Origin: Planctomycetales bacterium
GTDB lineage: Bacteria > Planctomycetota > Planctomycetia > Pirellulales > Lacipirellulaceae
Reading direction: 5' to 3'
DNA length: 41,133 nt
NCBI GenBank assembly: GCA_020427145.1
Contig: JAGQOU010000240.1
Span: forward strand, 1-41,133
This document shows positions 26,260 through 33,977 of this stretch, piece by piece (the first letter of the stretch is position 1; each line of letters starts with the position of its first letter). The position numbers and the translations under genes were made by a program. The notes below the pieces were generated by a model, which saw only the letters and a list, made by a program, of their open reading frames with translations, was not told where the DNA came from and searched no databases.

Positions 26260-26313
26260 TAAGGAGCTTGCCGCGACCGCAGGGGGGCGACCTGCGACCA
26301 CTCATCAGGCACG

Positions 26314-27069
26314 ATGCCGTACGGACTTTATCTTTCTGCCGAAGGCGCCCAAGCTCAACAGCAGCGGCTCGAGGTGATCGCCAACAACATGGCGAACGTC
26401 GAGACCCCGGGCTTCAAGCGCGACGTGCCCACCTTCCAGGCGCGCTTCGCCGAGGAGATTCAGCAGGGGACCGACTACCCGGGCAGTTTCTCGGAGAACA
26501 ACGTCGGCGGCGGCGTGAAAATGATTGAGACGATGACCGATTTCTCGGCCACGAGTCTCCGCGACACCGGGATACCGACCGACTTTGCGATCAACGGGTC
26601 GGGCTTCTTTCAAGTTCAATCGCCCGCGGGCGAGAAACTGCTGACGCGAGCCGGCAATTTTACGCTCGACGGCCAGGGCCGGTTGCTCACTCAATTGGGC
26701 AACAATCAGGTGCTCAACGATTCCGGCACGCCGATCACGCTCGACGGCAGCGAGCCGTTTGAAATGCTCTCCGGCGGCCGCATTGTCCAGGGTGACAACG
26801 AAGTGCAAATGGGGCTCGTGCAGCCCCCGTCGCTGGGCGACCTGGTGAAAGTCGGGTCGAACCTGTTTCGCTCGATCGGCGGCGCCACGGCGATTCCCGC
26901 CGAGGCCCGCGACATTCGTCAGGGCTATCTCGAACAGTCTGGCGTGAACCCGACGCGCGAAATGATGGCGATGATCGAAACGACCCGCGCTTTCGAAGCC
27001 AATACGAAACTGATCCAACACCAAGACAGCATGATCGGCGGACTCATCAGCCGCGTGCTGACCGTGTGA
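26314..27069 (+). CDS. flgF: Flagellar basal-body rod protein FlgF
   Basis: A 251-residue rod/hook-family protein exported by the flagellar type III apparatus. It has the N-terminal signature QQQRLEVIANNMANVETPGFKRD, the middle motif TDFAINGSGFFQVQSP...LTRAGNFTLDGQGRLLT, and the C-terminal rod helix REMMAMIETTRAFEANTKLIQHQDSM. FlgF and FlgG are close relatives; this one is called FlgF because it is shorter and precedes a better FlgG. It would form part of the proximal rod. It is the first gene after the sigma-54 promoter and is followed by flgG after 144 bp. Confidence 0.88.
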   Translation: MPYGLYLSAEGAQAQQQRLEVIANNMANVETPGFKRDVPTFQARFAEEIQQGTDYPGSFSENNVGGGVKMIETMTDFSATSLRDTGIPTDFAINGSGFFQVQSPAGEKLLTRAGNFTLDGQGRLLTQLGNNQVLNDSGTPITLDGSEPFEMLSGGRIVQGDNEVQMGLVQPPSLGDLVKVGSNLFRSIGGATAIPAEARDIRQGYLEQSGVNPTREMMAMIETTRAFEANTKLIQHQDSMIGGLISRVLTV

Positions 27070-27073
27070 GTTG

Positions 27074-27101
27074 GTCGTCGGTAGGGGATCGTCGGTAGGT
27101 T
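27074..27101 (+). repeat. Period-7/14 repeat array between flgF and flgG
   Basis: TCGTCGGTAGG occurs twice exactly 14 bp apart (27075-27085 and 27089-27099). In heptamers the array reads GTCGTCG, GTAGGGG, ATCGTCG, GTAGGTT. An inverted copy of GTCGGTAGGGG (27077-27087) is found at 27195-27205, just before flgG, so the spacer transcript could fold into a large loop with an 11-bp stem. Confidence 0.65.
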
Positions 27102-27213
27102 TGCCGGCTGTATCAAATTCCCCGCTGACCTGACACACGCAACTTGTCGAAGCTCGCCAGAGTGCGAACCACAGTACGACCGGCCACCCACTACCCCCTA
27201 CCGACTCCCTCAA

Positions 27214-28017
27214 ATGTCAGTCCAAACGCTTTACACCGCCGCCACGGGCATGGACGCCCTGGAAACGAAGCTCGACGTGATCGCCAATAACATGGCGAAT
27301 ATCAACACGACGGCCTTCAAGCAGGACCGGGCCAACTTCGAGGATCTATTCTACCGGCAGATTCGCTTGCCGGGCGCCCAAGACTCCGACGGCAGCATCA
27401 CTGCGACGGGAATCGAAGTCGGCCTTGGCGCGCGGGTCAGCAGCACGCAGACCAACCAAACCCAAGGGGCGATGCAGATCACCAACAATCCGCTCGATTT
27501 TGCGATTGAGGGCCGCGGCTACTTCGCGGTCAACAATCCGGCGGGCGGGCAACTCTACACGCGGGCTGGCAACTTCAATCTGAACGCCAATAACCAACTG
27601 GTGCTCGGCTCGGCGCAGAACGGTTGGATTCTGGAACCGCAGATCACGATTCCGCAGGACGCGGTGAACGTGGTCGTCACGACCGACGGTCAGGTGCAAT
27701 ACAGCACAACGACTAATACCACGCTGCAAACCGCCGGGCAAATTCAGATTACGACGTACGTGAATCCCGACGGCCTCATCAAGCTGGGCGACAACCTTTA
27801 CAGGCAAACCGACGCCTCGGGCCAGCCGACGACCGGCAACCCCGGGCAGCAAGGCGCGGGCCTCTTGCGACAAGGTTCGCTGGAAGCGTCGAACGTGGAG
27901 CCGGTCAATGAGTTGATCGACCTGATCACCACGCAGCGGGCCTTTGAGCTCAACTCGCAGGTCGTGCAGGCCGGCGACCAGATCATGCAGACTGCGGCCA
28001 GCTTGCGGCGGTTTTAG
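27214..28017 (+). CDS. flgG: Flagellar distal rod protein FlgG
   Basis: A 267-residue rod protein of normal FlgG length (about 260). It opens with LYTAATGMDALETKLDVIANNMANINTTAFKQ and contains the FlgG segment FEDLFYRQIRLPGAQDSDG, the motif LDFAIEGRGYFAV and LYTRAGNFNLNANNQLV. The C-terminus LEASNVEPVNELIDLITTQRAFELNSQ is characteristic of FlgG. It forms the distal rod that passes through the P and L rings encoded just downstream. Confidence 0.96.
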   Translation: MSVQTLYTAATGMDALETKLDVIANNMANINTTAFKQDRANFEDLFYRQIRLPGAQDSDGSITATGIEVGLGARVSSTQTNQTQGAMQITNNPLDFAIEGRGYFAVNNPAGGQLYTRAGNFNLNANNQLVLGSAQNGWILEPQITIPQDAVNVVVTTDGQVQYSTTTNTTLQTAGQIQITTYVNPDGLIKLGDNLYRQTDASGQPTTGNPGQQGAGLLRQGSLEASNVEPVNELIDLITTQRAFELNSQVVQAGDQIMQTAASLRRF

Positions 28018-28090
28018 TTGACGCCTATGCAGGGGGCCGCGACCGCCGGTCGCGGAATTGCGACAAATGCTCATTAATCAGAAATCTGAA

Positions 28091-29110
28091 ATGCTGCTCC
28101 GCCTTGCCGCCACCATCGTCTTAACGTTGTCAGCCGCTGAATTGATGGCGGCCGAGATCGTACTCCGCGAACGCTGCGTGCCGGCCGGGTCGGTGGTGCG
28201 ACTGGGCGACGTGGCCGACATCGGCGCCGCAACCCCGGCTGAATGCGACGCACTGACCACCGCGCCGTTGACGCCCGCCCCTGCCGCCGGCGTTAACCGC
28301 TACTTGCGGGCCAGCGAGGTTCGCGACCTGCTGGCGCTACGGGGCGTTGACGTGGCGAACCTCCACTTTTCCGGATCGCCGCTCGTGTCGATCGGCTCCG
28401 CGCCGGCGGCGTCCCCGCGACAGACGGAGTTGGGTCCGACGGCGACAGATCCTGCTGCGGTGCGGGCGGCCATCGAGTCGCACCTGCTCGCGTACCTGAA
28501 GGGCCAAAGCGAGAACGATCTTTGGAGGGTCGAAATTGTCGACAGCGAACAGCGAATTCAGGAACTTTCCTTCGCTGCGGACGGAGCGGTTGTTTCCGGC
28601 GGCCAGGCCCCCTGGACGGGGCGGCAGAAATTTACGATCGCCGATCGCGCAGGAGGCCGCAGCCTGCCGATCTTCGTGCGCGTGATCAAGCAGGAGCAGG
28701 CGGTCGTTGCCTTGCGAGCGATCGAGCGGGGACAACTCATCAGCGGCAGCGACGTGGCCCTGACGACGATTGACAATGCCGTGCCCACCGCTGCGTTACG
28801 GTCGCTGGCGGGAGTTGTCGGCCAGGAGGCGCGGAACGCGATTCCTCTTGGCGCCGTGCTGACGAGCGGCAACCTGCGGGCGCCGATCGTGGTGCGACGG
28901 GGAGAACTTTCCACCGTCGTCGCGCGGGCGGCGGGCGTGGTGGCCAGAACGCTGGTCACGCCGCAGCAGGACGGCAGCGTCGGCGATTTGGTGATCGTCG
29001 AGGCGGGCGAGAAGCGGAGCAAACGCCGCTTCACGGCTCGCGTGACCGGATACCGCGAACTGGAAGTCTTCGCCGCCCCGGCGTCGGCGGCAGACCTGGC
29101 GAGGTTCTAA
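28091..29110 (+). CDS. flgA: Flagellar P-ring assembly chaperone FlgA
   Basis: A 339-residue periplasmic protein with a signal peptide MLLRLAATIVLTLSAAELMAA. The C-terminal half holds the SAF-type domain of FlgA (VALRAIERGQLISGSDVALTTID, then GQEARNAIPLGAVLTSGNL and an SVGDLVIVEA segment). FlgA assists assembly of FlgI into the P ring around the rod. It is longer than enterobacterial FlgA (about 220 aa) because of an extended N-terminal domain. The start could also be ATG 28067, which adds eight residues before the signal peptide. It lies between flgG and the two ring genes. Confidence 0.9.
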   Translation: MLLRLAATIVLTLSAAELMAAEIVLRERCVPAGSVVRLGDVADIGAATPAECDALTTAPLTPAPAAGVNRYLRASEVRDLLALRGVDVANLHFSGSPLVSIGSAPAASPRQTELGPTATDPAAVRAAIESHLLAYLKGQSENDLWRVEIVDSEQRIQELSFAADGAVVSGGQAPWTGRQKFTIADRAGGRSLPIFVRVIKQEQAVVALRAIERGQLISGSDVALTTIDNAVPTAALRSLAGVVGQEARNAIPLGAVLTSGNLRAPIVVRRGELSTVVARAAGVVARTLVTPQQDGSVGDLVIVEAGEKRSKRRFTARVTGYRELEVFAAPASAADLARF

Positions 29111-29160
29111 GTTTTGCCTTGGCCAAGTTTCGAGAACCCCCCAAACACGATCGATTGATC

Positions 29161-29841
29161 ATGCGACAAATCAAGTTCACAACGCCCCTGATTCTCCTCG
29201 CACTCGCCGGTCCGGCGGCAGCGCAGGATGGAAGCCTGCTATATCGCGAAGCCCCGACCGCCCTGACCGGTCCGGCGCTGACCATGCAGACTGGTTCGTT
29301 CATTTATCGCGAACTGCCTCCTAACGCCCGGCTGAAGCATTTGGAGGTCCACGACATCGTGACCGTGATCGTCGACTACCGGACGCGGATCATCAGCGAA
29401 GCCGACGTTCAGTCGCGGAAGACTTCGAATCTGAAGATGGTTCTTTCCGACTGGCTGCGTTTCGACGGCAAGAACGTCAAGCCCGCGCCGCAGAGCGACG
29501 GGGATCCCACTGTGGGCGGCACCAACAACGCTCAGTACCGCGCCCAGTCGGACCTGGACCTCAACGACTCGATGTCGTTCAAGATTGCAGCCGAGGTCGT
29601 CGACGTGCTGCCCAACGGCAGCCTGGTGCTGGAAGGGACCAGCGACGTTCACAACAACGAAGAGCATTGGCAGCTGGCGCTCACCGGCGTTGTGCAGCGC
29701 GAGTCGATTCAACCCGACCGCACCGTCACGAGCGAATCCATTTTCGATCTGAAGATCGTTAAGCGGGAAGTCGGTCAGGTCCGCGACGGCTACGCCCGCG
29801 GTTGGGCGGGCCGCATCTGGGACAAGTACAAGCCGTTCTAG
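29161..29841 (+). CDS. flgH: Flagellar L-ring protein FlgH, without lipobox
   Basis: A 226-residue protein with a signal peptide cleaved near GPAAAQ. The family segments are present: LEVHDIVTVIVDYRTRIISEADVQSRKTSN in pieces, SMSFKIAAEVVDVLPNGSLVLEG, and the end GWAGRIWDKYKPF. FlgH forms the L ring in the outer membrane and is normally a lipoprotein; here no cysteine follows the signal peptide and none is present in the whole mature chain. The start is set at ATG 29161, which gives a clean signal peptide. It is followed by flgI after 65 bp. Confidence 0.92.
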   Translation: MRQIKFTTPLILLALAGPAAAQDGSLLYREAPTALTGPALTMQTGSFIYRELPPNARLKHLEVHDIVTVIVDYRTRIISEADVQSRKTSNLKMVLSDWLRFDGKNVKPAPQSDGDPTVGGTNNAQYRAQSDLDLNDSMSFKIAAEVVDVLPNGSLVLEGTSDVHNNEEHWQLALTGVVQRESIQPDRTVTSESIFDLKIVKREVGQVRDGYARGWAGRIWDKYKPF

Positions 29842-29906
29842 CCGCCTGCGACGCCAGGCCGCCCGTCACGTCAACAATCACTCGCCTCACGCCCAACAAC
29901 CTTGCC

Positions 29907-30965
29907 ATGTTCCGCATTTCCCGCACGATTCTCGCCGCCCTGGTCTTATTCGCTGGCTTCGCGCCGGTGGCGACGGCCCGCACGCCCTTGCGAAATATCT
30001 GCCGAGTGAAGGGGCAGGAAGAGAACGTGCTGCGGGGACTCGGGCTGGTCGTCGGTTTGGCCGGCACGGGCGAAGCGGGCGATCCCGTGACCATGCGGGC
30101 CCTGTCGCGGGCCATGGAACTGATGGGGTCGCCGGTCCCCGAAGTCTCCCTCGGCGCCCCCGCAGGCCGCAGCGATCTGGAAAAGTGGAAGAACACCTGC
30201 CTCGTGTTGGTCACCGCTCGCGTGCCGGCGACCGGCGCCCGTCGCGGCGACAAACTCGACTGCCACATCAGCGCGATCAACGGCAAGAGCTTGGCCGGCG
30301 GCCGGTTGGCGTTCGCCGCACTGCAAGGCCCCAATACGCAAGACCCTCGCGTGTACGCCCTGTGCGAGGGCGCCGTCGAATTGGACGATCCGGCCCAGCC
30401 GCTGGTCGGCAAAGTCCACAACGGTTGTCAGATGGAAGAGGACGTGATGACGCCGTTTGTCAGCGAGAACAATCAGATCACGCTGATCCTCGACAAGAAC
30501 CACGCCAATTTCTACACCGCCAACGATGTGGCCGAGGCGATTCGCAGCCGCTACTCGCGCGAGGATCCCTCGATGGTGCTGGCGCTCAACGCCGCAAACA
30601 TCGTCGTAACGCTGCCGGCCGAATACGTGGACGACCCCGTGCAGTTTGTCGCCGACCTGCTGGGCGACCTCACCGTCTACTCGCCCGAACCGGAGGCCCG
30701 CGTCGTCATCAACGAACGCACCGGCAGCATCGTCATCAGCGGCAACGTGACCATCGGCGACGTGGTCATCTCGCACCGCGACGTCGTGGTCGAGGCAGGT
30801 GCAGTTCAATGGGACGGCCTGGGAACCGAAGAAGTCGACGATGCCAAACTGCAGTCGTTGGTCAACGCCCTGCGAGCCCTGGAAGTGCCGGCCGACGAGA
30901 TGATTGACATCATCAAAGGCATCGATCGCAACGGCAAGCTCCACGGCGTGTTGATTATGGAGTAG
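29907..30965 (+). CDS. flgI: Flagellar P-ring protein FlgI
   Basis: A 352-residue periplasmic protein with a signal peptide ending near TARTP. The family core is clear: GLGLVVGLAGTGEAGDPVT near the start, a middle domain, then VVINERTGSIVISGNVTIGDVVISH and the C-terminal LVNALRALEVPADEMIDIIKGI with the end GKLHGVLIME. FlgI forms the P ring that supports the rod in the peptidoglycan layer. The ATG at 29907 is preferred; the longer frame overlaps flgH. An insertion (SLGAPAGRSDLEKWKNTC) replaces the usual short loop, and several cysteines are present. Confidence 0.95.
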   Translation: MFRISRTILAALVLFAGFAPVATARTPLRNICRVKGQEENVLRGLGLVVGLAGTGEAGDPVTMRALSRAMELMGSPVPEVSLGAPAGRSDLEKWKNTCLVLVTARVPATGARRGDKLDCHISAINGKSLAGGRLAFAALQGPNTQDPRVYALCEGAVELDDPAQPLVGKVHNGCQMEEDVMTPFVSENNQITLILDKNHANFYTANDVAEAIRSRYSREDPSMVLALNAANIVVTLPAEYVDDPVQFVADLLGDLTVYSPEPEARVVINERTGSIVISGNVTIGDVVISHRDVVVEAGAVQWDGLGTEEVDDAKLQSLVNALRALEVPADEMIDIIKGIDRNGKLHGVLIME

Positions 30966-31001
30966 TTCCCCGCTGGTCGCTGCGGACTCACTCCGCGCCA
31001 T

Positions 31002-31050
31002 CCCAACCAACAATCAACCAACTAACGACGGACGACACACGACCGACAAC
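31002..31050 (-). repeat. Degenerate 7-bp repeat array between flgI and flgJ
   Basis: On the minus strand seven heptamers read in register: GTTGTCG, GTCGTGT, GTCGTCC, GTCGTTA, GTTGGTT, GATTGTT, GGTTGGG. It ends 8 bp before the flgJ start codon and leaves little room for a normal ribosome-binding site. Confidence 0.6.
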
Positions 31051-31058
31051 TCGCCATC

Positions 31059-31436
31059 ATGAAGATCAACCCCGCCCAACTTGGACATGTCAAACCGCTG
31101 CGACCGGGTCCGCCGACGGAAGCCGAGCGCGTCGAGTCGGCCGGCGAGTTGCGCGACGTGTTCCGCGAGTTCGTCGGCAAGACGTTCTTCGGACAGATGC
31201 TCAAGAGCATGCGAAGCACGGTCGGCGAGGCGGCGTATTTCAATGGCGGCCATGCCGAAAAGGTGTGGCAGGGGCAACTCGACGCCCAACTCTCCGAGCA
31301 GATGACCGAGGCGAGCGCCTCGAAGTTTGCCGATCCGATGTTCCGTCAGCAGTTTCCGCAGCAAGCGGCGCTGCTGCAGGCGGCGGAAGCCAAACCGGCC
31401 ACGTTGGGTGACCTCAGCGCCCTGCGGCGACTGTGA
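31059..31436 (+). CDS. flgJ: FlgJ-type rod-binding protein (no muramidase domain)
   Basis: A 125-residue protein consisting of only the rod-binding domain (FREFVGKTFFGQMLKSMRSTVG... HAEKVWQGQLDAQLSEQMTEA), the N-terminal half of enterobacterial FlgJ. The C-terminal peptidoglycan hydrolase half is absent, as in many alpha-proteobacteria and spirochaetes, so wall penetration must rely on another enzyme. It caps and scaffolds rod assembly. It follows flgI by 93 bp and precedes flgN. Confidence 0.87.
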   Translation: MKINPAQLGHVKPLRPGPPTEAERVESAGELRDVFREFVGKTFFGQMLKSMRSTVGEAAYFNGGHAEKVWQGQLDAQLSEQMTEASASKFADPMFRQQFPQQAALLQAAEAKPATLGDLSALRRL

Positions 31437-31533
31437 GCCGAACTTGTTCGCTACCGGGCCCGACGGCTCGATTGGATCCCCCTTTCCCCCTCGCCGATTT
31501 CAGCCATTCACCTCGAACCCCTTGCCGTGCATC

Positions 31534-32022
31534 GTGACAACGACTCCTTGGGAATCCGACATCGCCAGTTTGCTTCAACGGCTTGCCGGCGCTCAGACCG
31601 GGCTGCTGGCACTGCTGGCGGAAAAGCGACAGTTGATTGTTCAACGCGATCACCAATCGCTAGCGGCGCTGGCGCCGCGGGAGCAGGAACTCGCCGCCGA
31701 GTTGCACGCCTGCCACGAACAGCGCACGGCGCTGCTGGCCCGCGCGGGCGACGAAGGTTTGCCTGCTCAAACGCTGACGGATCTTAACGGATCGCTGCCG
31801 CATCCCGCTCGCGGTCGGCTCGACGAACCGCTTGCCGAGGCGCGTGAACGGTCGCGACTGGTGCGTCACGAATGCTTGGCGCAGTGGGTCGCTGTCCAAC
31901 GCAGCGTGTTGCATCTCTCCCAACTGCTGGAGATTTTCGCGACCGGCGGCCGCTCGCGACCGACATATGGAAATGGCGAGATGTCTGCGCAGAGCGGCTC
32001 GCTGATGGACCAGGCGGTCTGA
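31534..32022 (+). CDS. flgN: FlgN-like flagellar export chaperone
   Basis: A 162-residue, mostly helical protein with the FlgN pattern: an N-terminal helix IASLLQRLAGAQTGLLALLAEK, the segment LIVQRDHQSLAALAPREQEL, and a C-terminal helix LAQWVAVQRSVLHLSQLLEIF. FlgN binds FlgK and FlgL in the cytoplasm and delivers them to the export gate, and those are exactly the next two genes. The GTG at 31534 is chosen as start because upstream in-frame sequence overlaps flgJ and is arginine/cysteine rich. No strong Shine-Dalgarno site is visible. Confidence 0.75.
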   Translation: MTTTPWESDIASLLQRLAGAQTGLLALLAEKRQLIVQRDHQSLAALAPREQELAAELHACHEQRTALLARAGDEGLPAQTLTDLNGSLPHPARGRLDEPLAEARERSRLVRHECLAQWVAVQRSVLHLSQLLEIFATGGRSRPTYGNGEMSAQSGSLMDQAV

Positions 32023-32024
32023 GT

Positions 32025-32078
32025 GAAAGGGGGACGGCGGAAGGGGGACGGCGGTCGCATCGCATTTTGCCCCCTTTC
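32025..32078 (+). repeat. Period-14 repeat with inverted repeat upstream of flgK
   Basis: The units AAGGGGG and ACGGCGG alternate twice (32027-32054), giving a 14-bp period. In addition GAAAGGGGG (32025-32033) is the exact reverse complement of CCCCCTTTC (32070-32078). It begins at the flgN stop codon. Confidence 0.65.
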
Positions 32079-32150
32079 GCCCTCCTCCTTCACGCTTCGC
32101 GTCGGATTCGTCCTCCTCACACGTCACGTTCGCACTCACGCTAGCGTCCT

Positions 32151-33848
32151 ATGTCGCTTTTCGGCTCTATCCAGATGGCAGGGAACACCCTGCAGGCCAT
32201 GCAGTTGGGCCTGCACGTGGTGGGCAATAACATTGCCAACGCCAATACGCCGGGGTACATACGCGAACGCACGATCTACACGCCGGCGCCCGTGCAGCGC
32301 ACGGGCAATCTCACGATCGGCCTGGGCGTCGAGGTGGCCGGGATTGTGCAGAGCGTCGACCGGTTCGTCGTCGAGCGGCTGCGCGACGCCGGCAGCGACC
32401 GCGCGAGCGCAGACATCCAGGAAAAGGTGTACCGCGACCTGGAAGCGATTCTGGGCGAGTTGAGCGACACCGACATCAGTTCACAGATATCGAATTTCTT
32501 CAACAGCATCGACGAGGTGCTCAAGCAACCCGAAGAAATCTCGGTGCGGAACCTGGTGGTGCAGAGCGGCAAGACGCTCGCCTCGTCGATTAACACGCTG
32601 CAGCGTCGCGTGCAGACGGTCCATACGGAATTCAGCCAGCAGGTGAACAACCTGTCCAACGAGATCAATACGCTGTCCGAGCAGATCCGAAACCTCAACC
32701 TGCAGATTGTCACGCTCGAAGGCGGCAATACGGGCAGCAGCGAAGCCGGCGGGCTGCGCAGCCAACGCGACGCTGCGCTGAGTCGCCTTGCCGAGATCGT
32801 CGACGTGAAGACGACGGAAACCGCCGCGGGCGCTGTGAACGTGTCGCTAGGCGGCGAGTTTTTGGTGTTTGAGGGCACCAACCGACAGGTTCGCACCGAG
32901 TACTCCAGCGATGGCGGGTTGCTGACCGCCTCGATCGAGTTTGCTGATAATGGCAGCCCGCTGCGCGTCGGCGGCGGCGAACTGCACGGCTACTACGAGG
33001 CCCGCGATACGATTACCGGGGGCTTCCTCGACCGCCTCGACGAGTTCGCCGGCTCGCTGGCGTTTGAGTTCAACAAGATTTACTCGCAAGGGCAGGGGAT
33101 CAGCGGGTTCAGCGACGTTACCGGCACGTACGGCGCCGACGACGCTGGCGCCGCGCTGGACGCCGCCGGATTGCCTTTCACGCCGGTCACGGGCGACTTT
33201 GACTTGCTGGTCTATAACACCGAAACCGGACTCACCGAAACCAGCGCCGTCCATGTCGATCTCAACGGCGTCGACGGCGACGACTCGCTGACGACGCTGG
33301 CGGCGAAGCTCAACGCGGTGGATGGCGTGATTGCCGAGGTCACCAGAGACAATCAACTGCGGCTCCGCACGGCCAGCCCCGACAACCAGATCGGATTTTC
33401 CGGCGACACGAGCGGCGTGCTCGCGGCGCTGGGGATCAATACTTTCTTTACCGGCTCCCGGGCGAGCGACTTGGCGGTTAATGCAACGCTGATTCAGGAC
33501 GGGTCGAAATTCGCCGCGGCTGACGACGGCATCGGCGTCGGCGTCGACAACGCGATTAAACTCGTCAGTTTGCACGACAGGGCGCTCGACAACCTCAACG
33601 GCAACACGATCACCGGTGTCTACGACCAACTGATCAACGACACAACACAAGGCGCCACCGTCGCGGGCGCCGTGGCAGACGGACTGCGCGTGTTTGAGGG
33701 CACGTTGCAGGCCAGCGCCCAAGAAGTCAGCGGCGTGAACCTTGACGAAGAAGCCATCGACATGATCATGCTGCAGCGAACGTATCAAGCGTCGGCGAAG
33801 TACATCTCGACGCTGTCGGAACTGTTGGACGTTTTGGTGGCGCTGTAA
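32151..33848 (+). CDS. flgK: Flagellar hook-associated protein FlgK (HAP1)
   Basis: A 565-residue hook-filament junction protein. It begins with the rod/hook signature MQLGLHVVGNNIANANTPGYIRERT and continues with the FlgK coiled region QQVNNLSNEINTLSEQIRNLN and the GGLRSQRDAALSRLAEIV motif. It ends with LDEEAIDMIMLQRTYQASAKYISTLSELLDVLV, the characteristic FlgK C-terminus. The middle contains LNAVDGVIAEVTRDNQLRL, a hook-associated motif also seen in FlgL and flagellin. Length is normal. It is preceded by its presumed chaperone flgN and followed by flgL after 129 bp. Confidence 0.96.
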   Translation: MSLFGSIQMAGNTLQAMQLGLHVVGNNIANANTPGYIRERTIYTPAPVQRTGNLTIGLGVEVAGIVQSVDRFVVERLRDAGSDRASADIQEKVYRDLEAILGELSDTDISSQISNFFNSIDEVLKQPEEISVRNLVVQSGKTLASSINTLQRRVQTVHTEFSQQVNNLSNEINTLSEQIRNLNLQIVTLEGGNTGSSEAGGLRSQRDAALSRLAEIVDVKTTETAAGAVNVSLGGEFLVFEGTNRQVRTEYSSDGGLLTASIEFADNGSPLRVGGGELHGYYEARDTITGGFLDRLDEFAGSLAFEFNKIYSQGQGISGFSDVTGTYGADDAGAALDAAGLPFTPVTGDFDLLVYNTETGLTETSAVHVDLNGVDGDDSLTTLAAKLNAVDGVIAEVTRDNQLRLRTASPDNQIGFSGDTSGVLAALGINTFFTGSRASDLAVNATLIQDGSKFAAADDGIGVGVDNAIKLVSLHDRALDNLNGNTITGVYDQLINDTTQGATVAGAVADGLRVFEGTLQASAQEVSGVNLDEEAIDMIMLQRTYQASAKYISTLSELLDVLVAL

Positions 33849-33977
33849 CGGCGAGACACGGGACGTGAAGCGCGTGACGGCTGACGAGTCCCACGCGAGA
33901 CAGCAAGACCTCGACTTGGCCGCCTGTGCGGCATATTTTTCAACCTGCGCCCCGCAACCCGCGCTCGACAACTCGCC

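Larger units (their letters stand above)
25905..26313. other. Regulatory region upstream of the flagellar cluster
   Basis: This 409-bp region between hemC and flgF has no gene. It contains a hairpin-forming palindrome at 26050-26077 and a sigma-54 promoter at 26244-26259. The first 140 bases show nothing recognisable. Confidence 0.6.
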
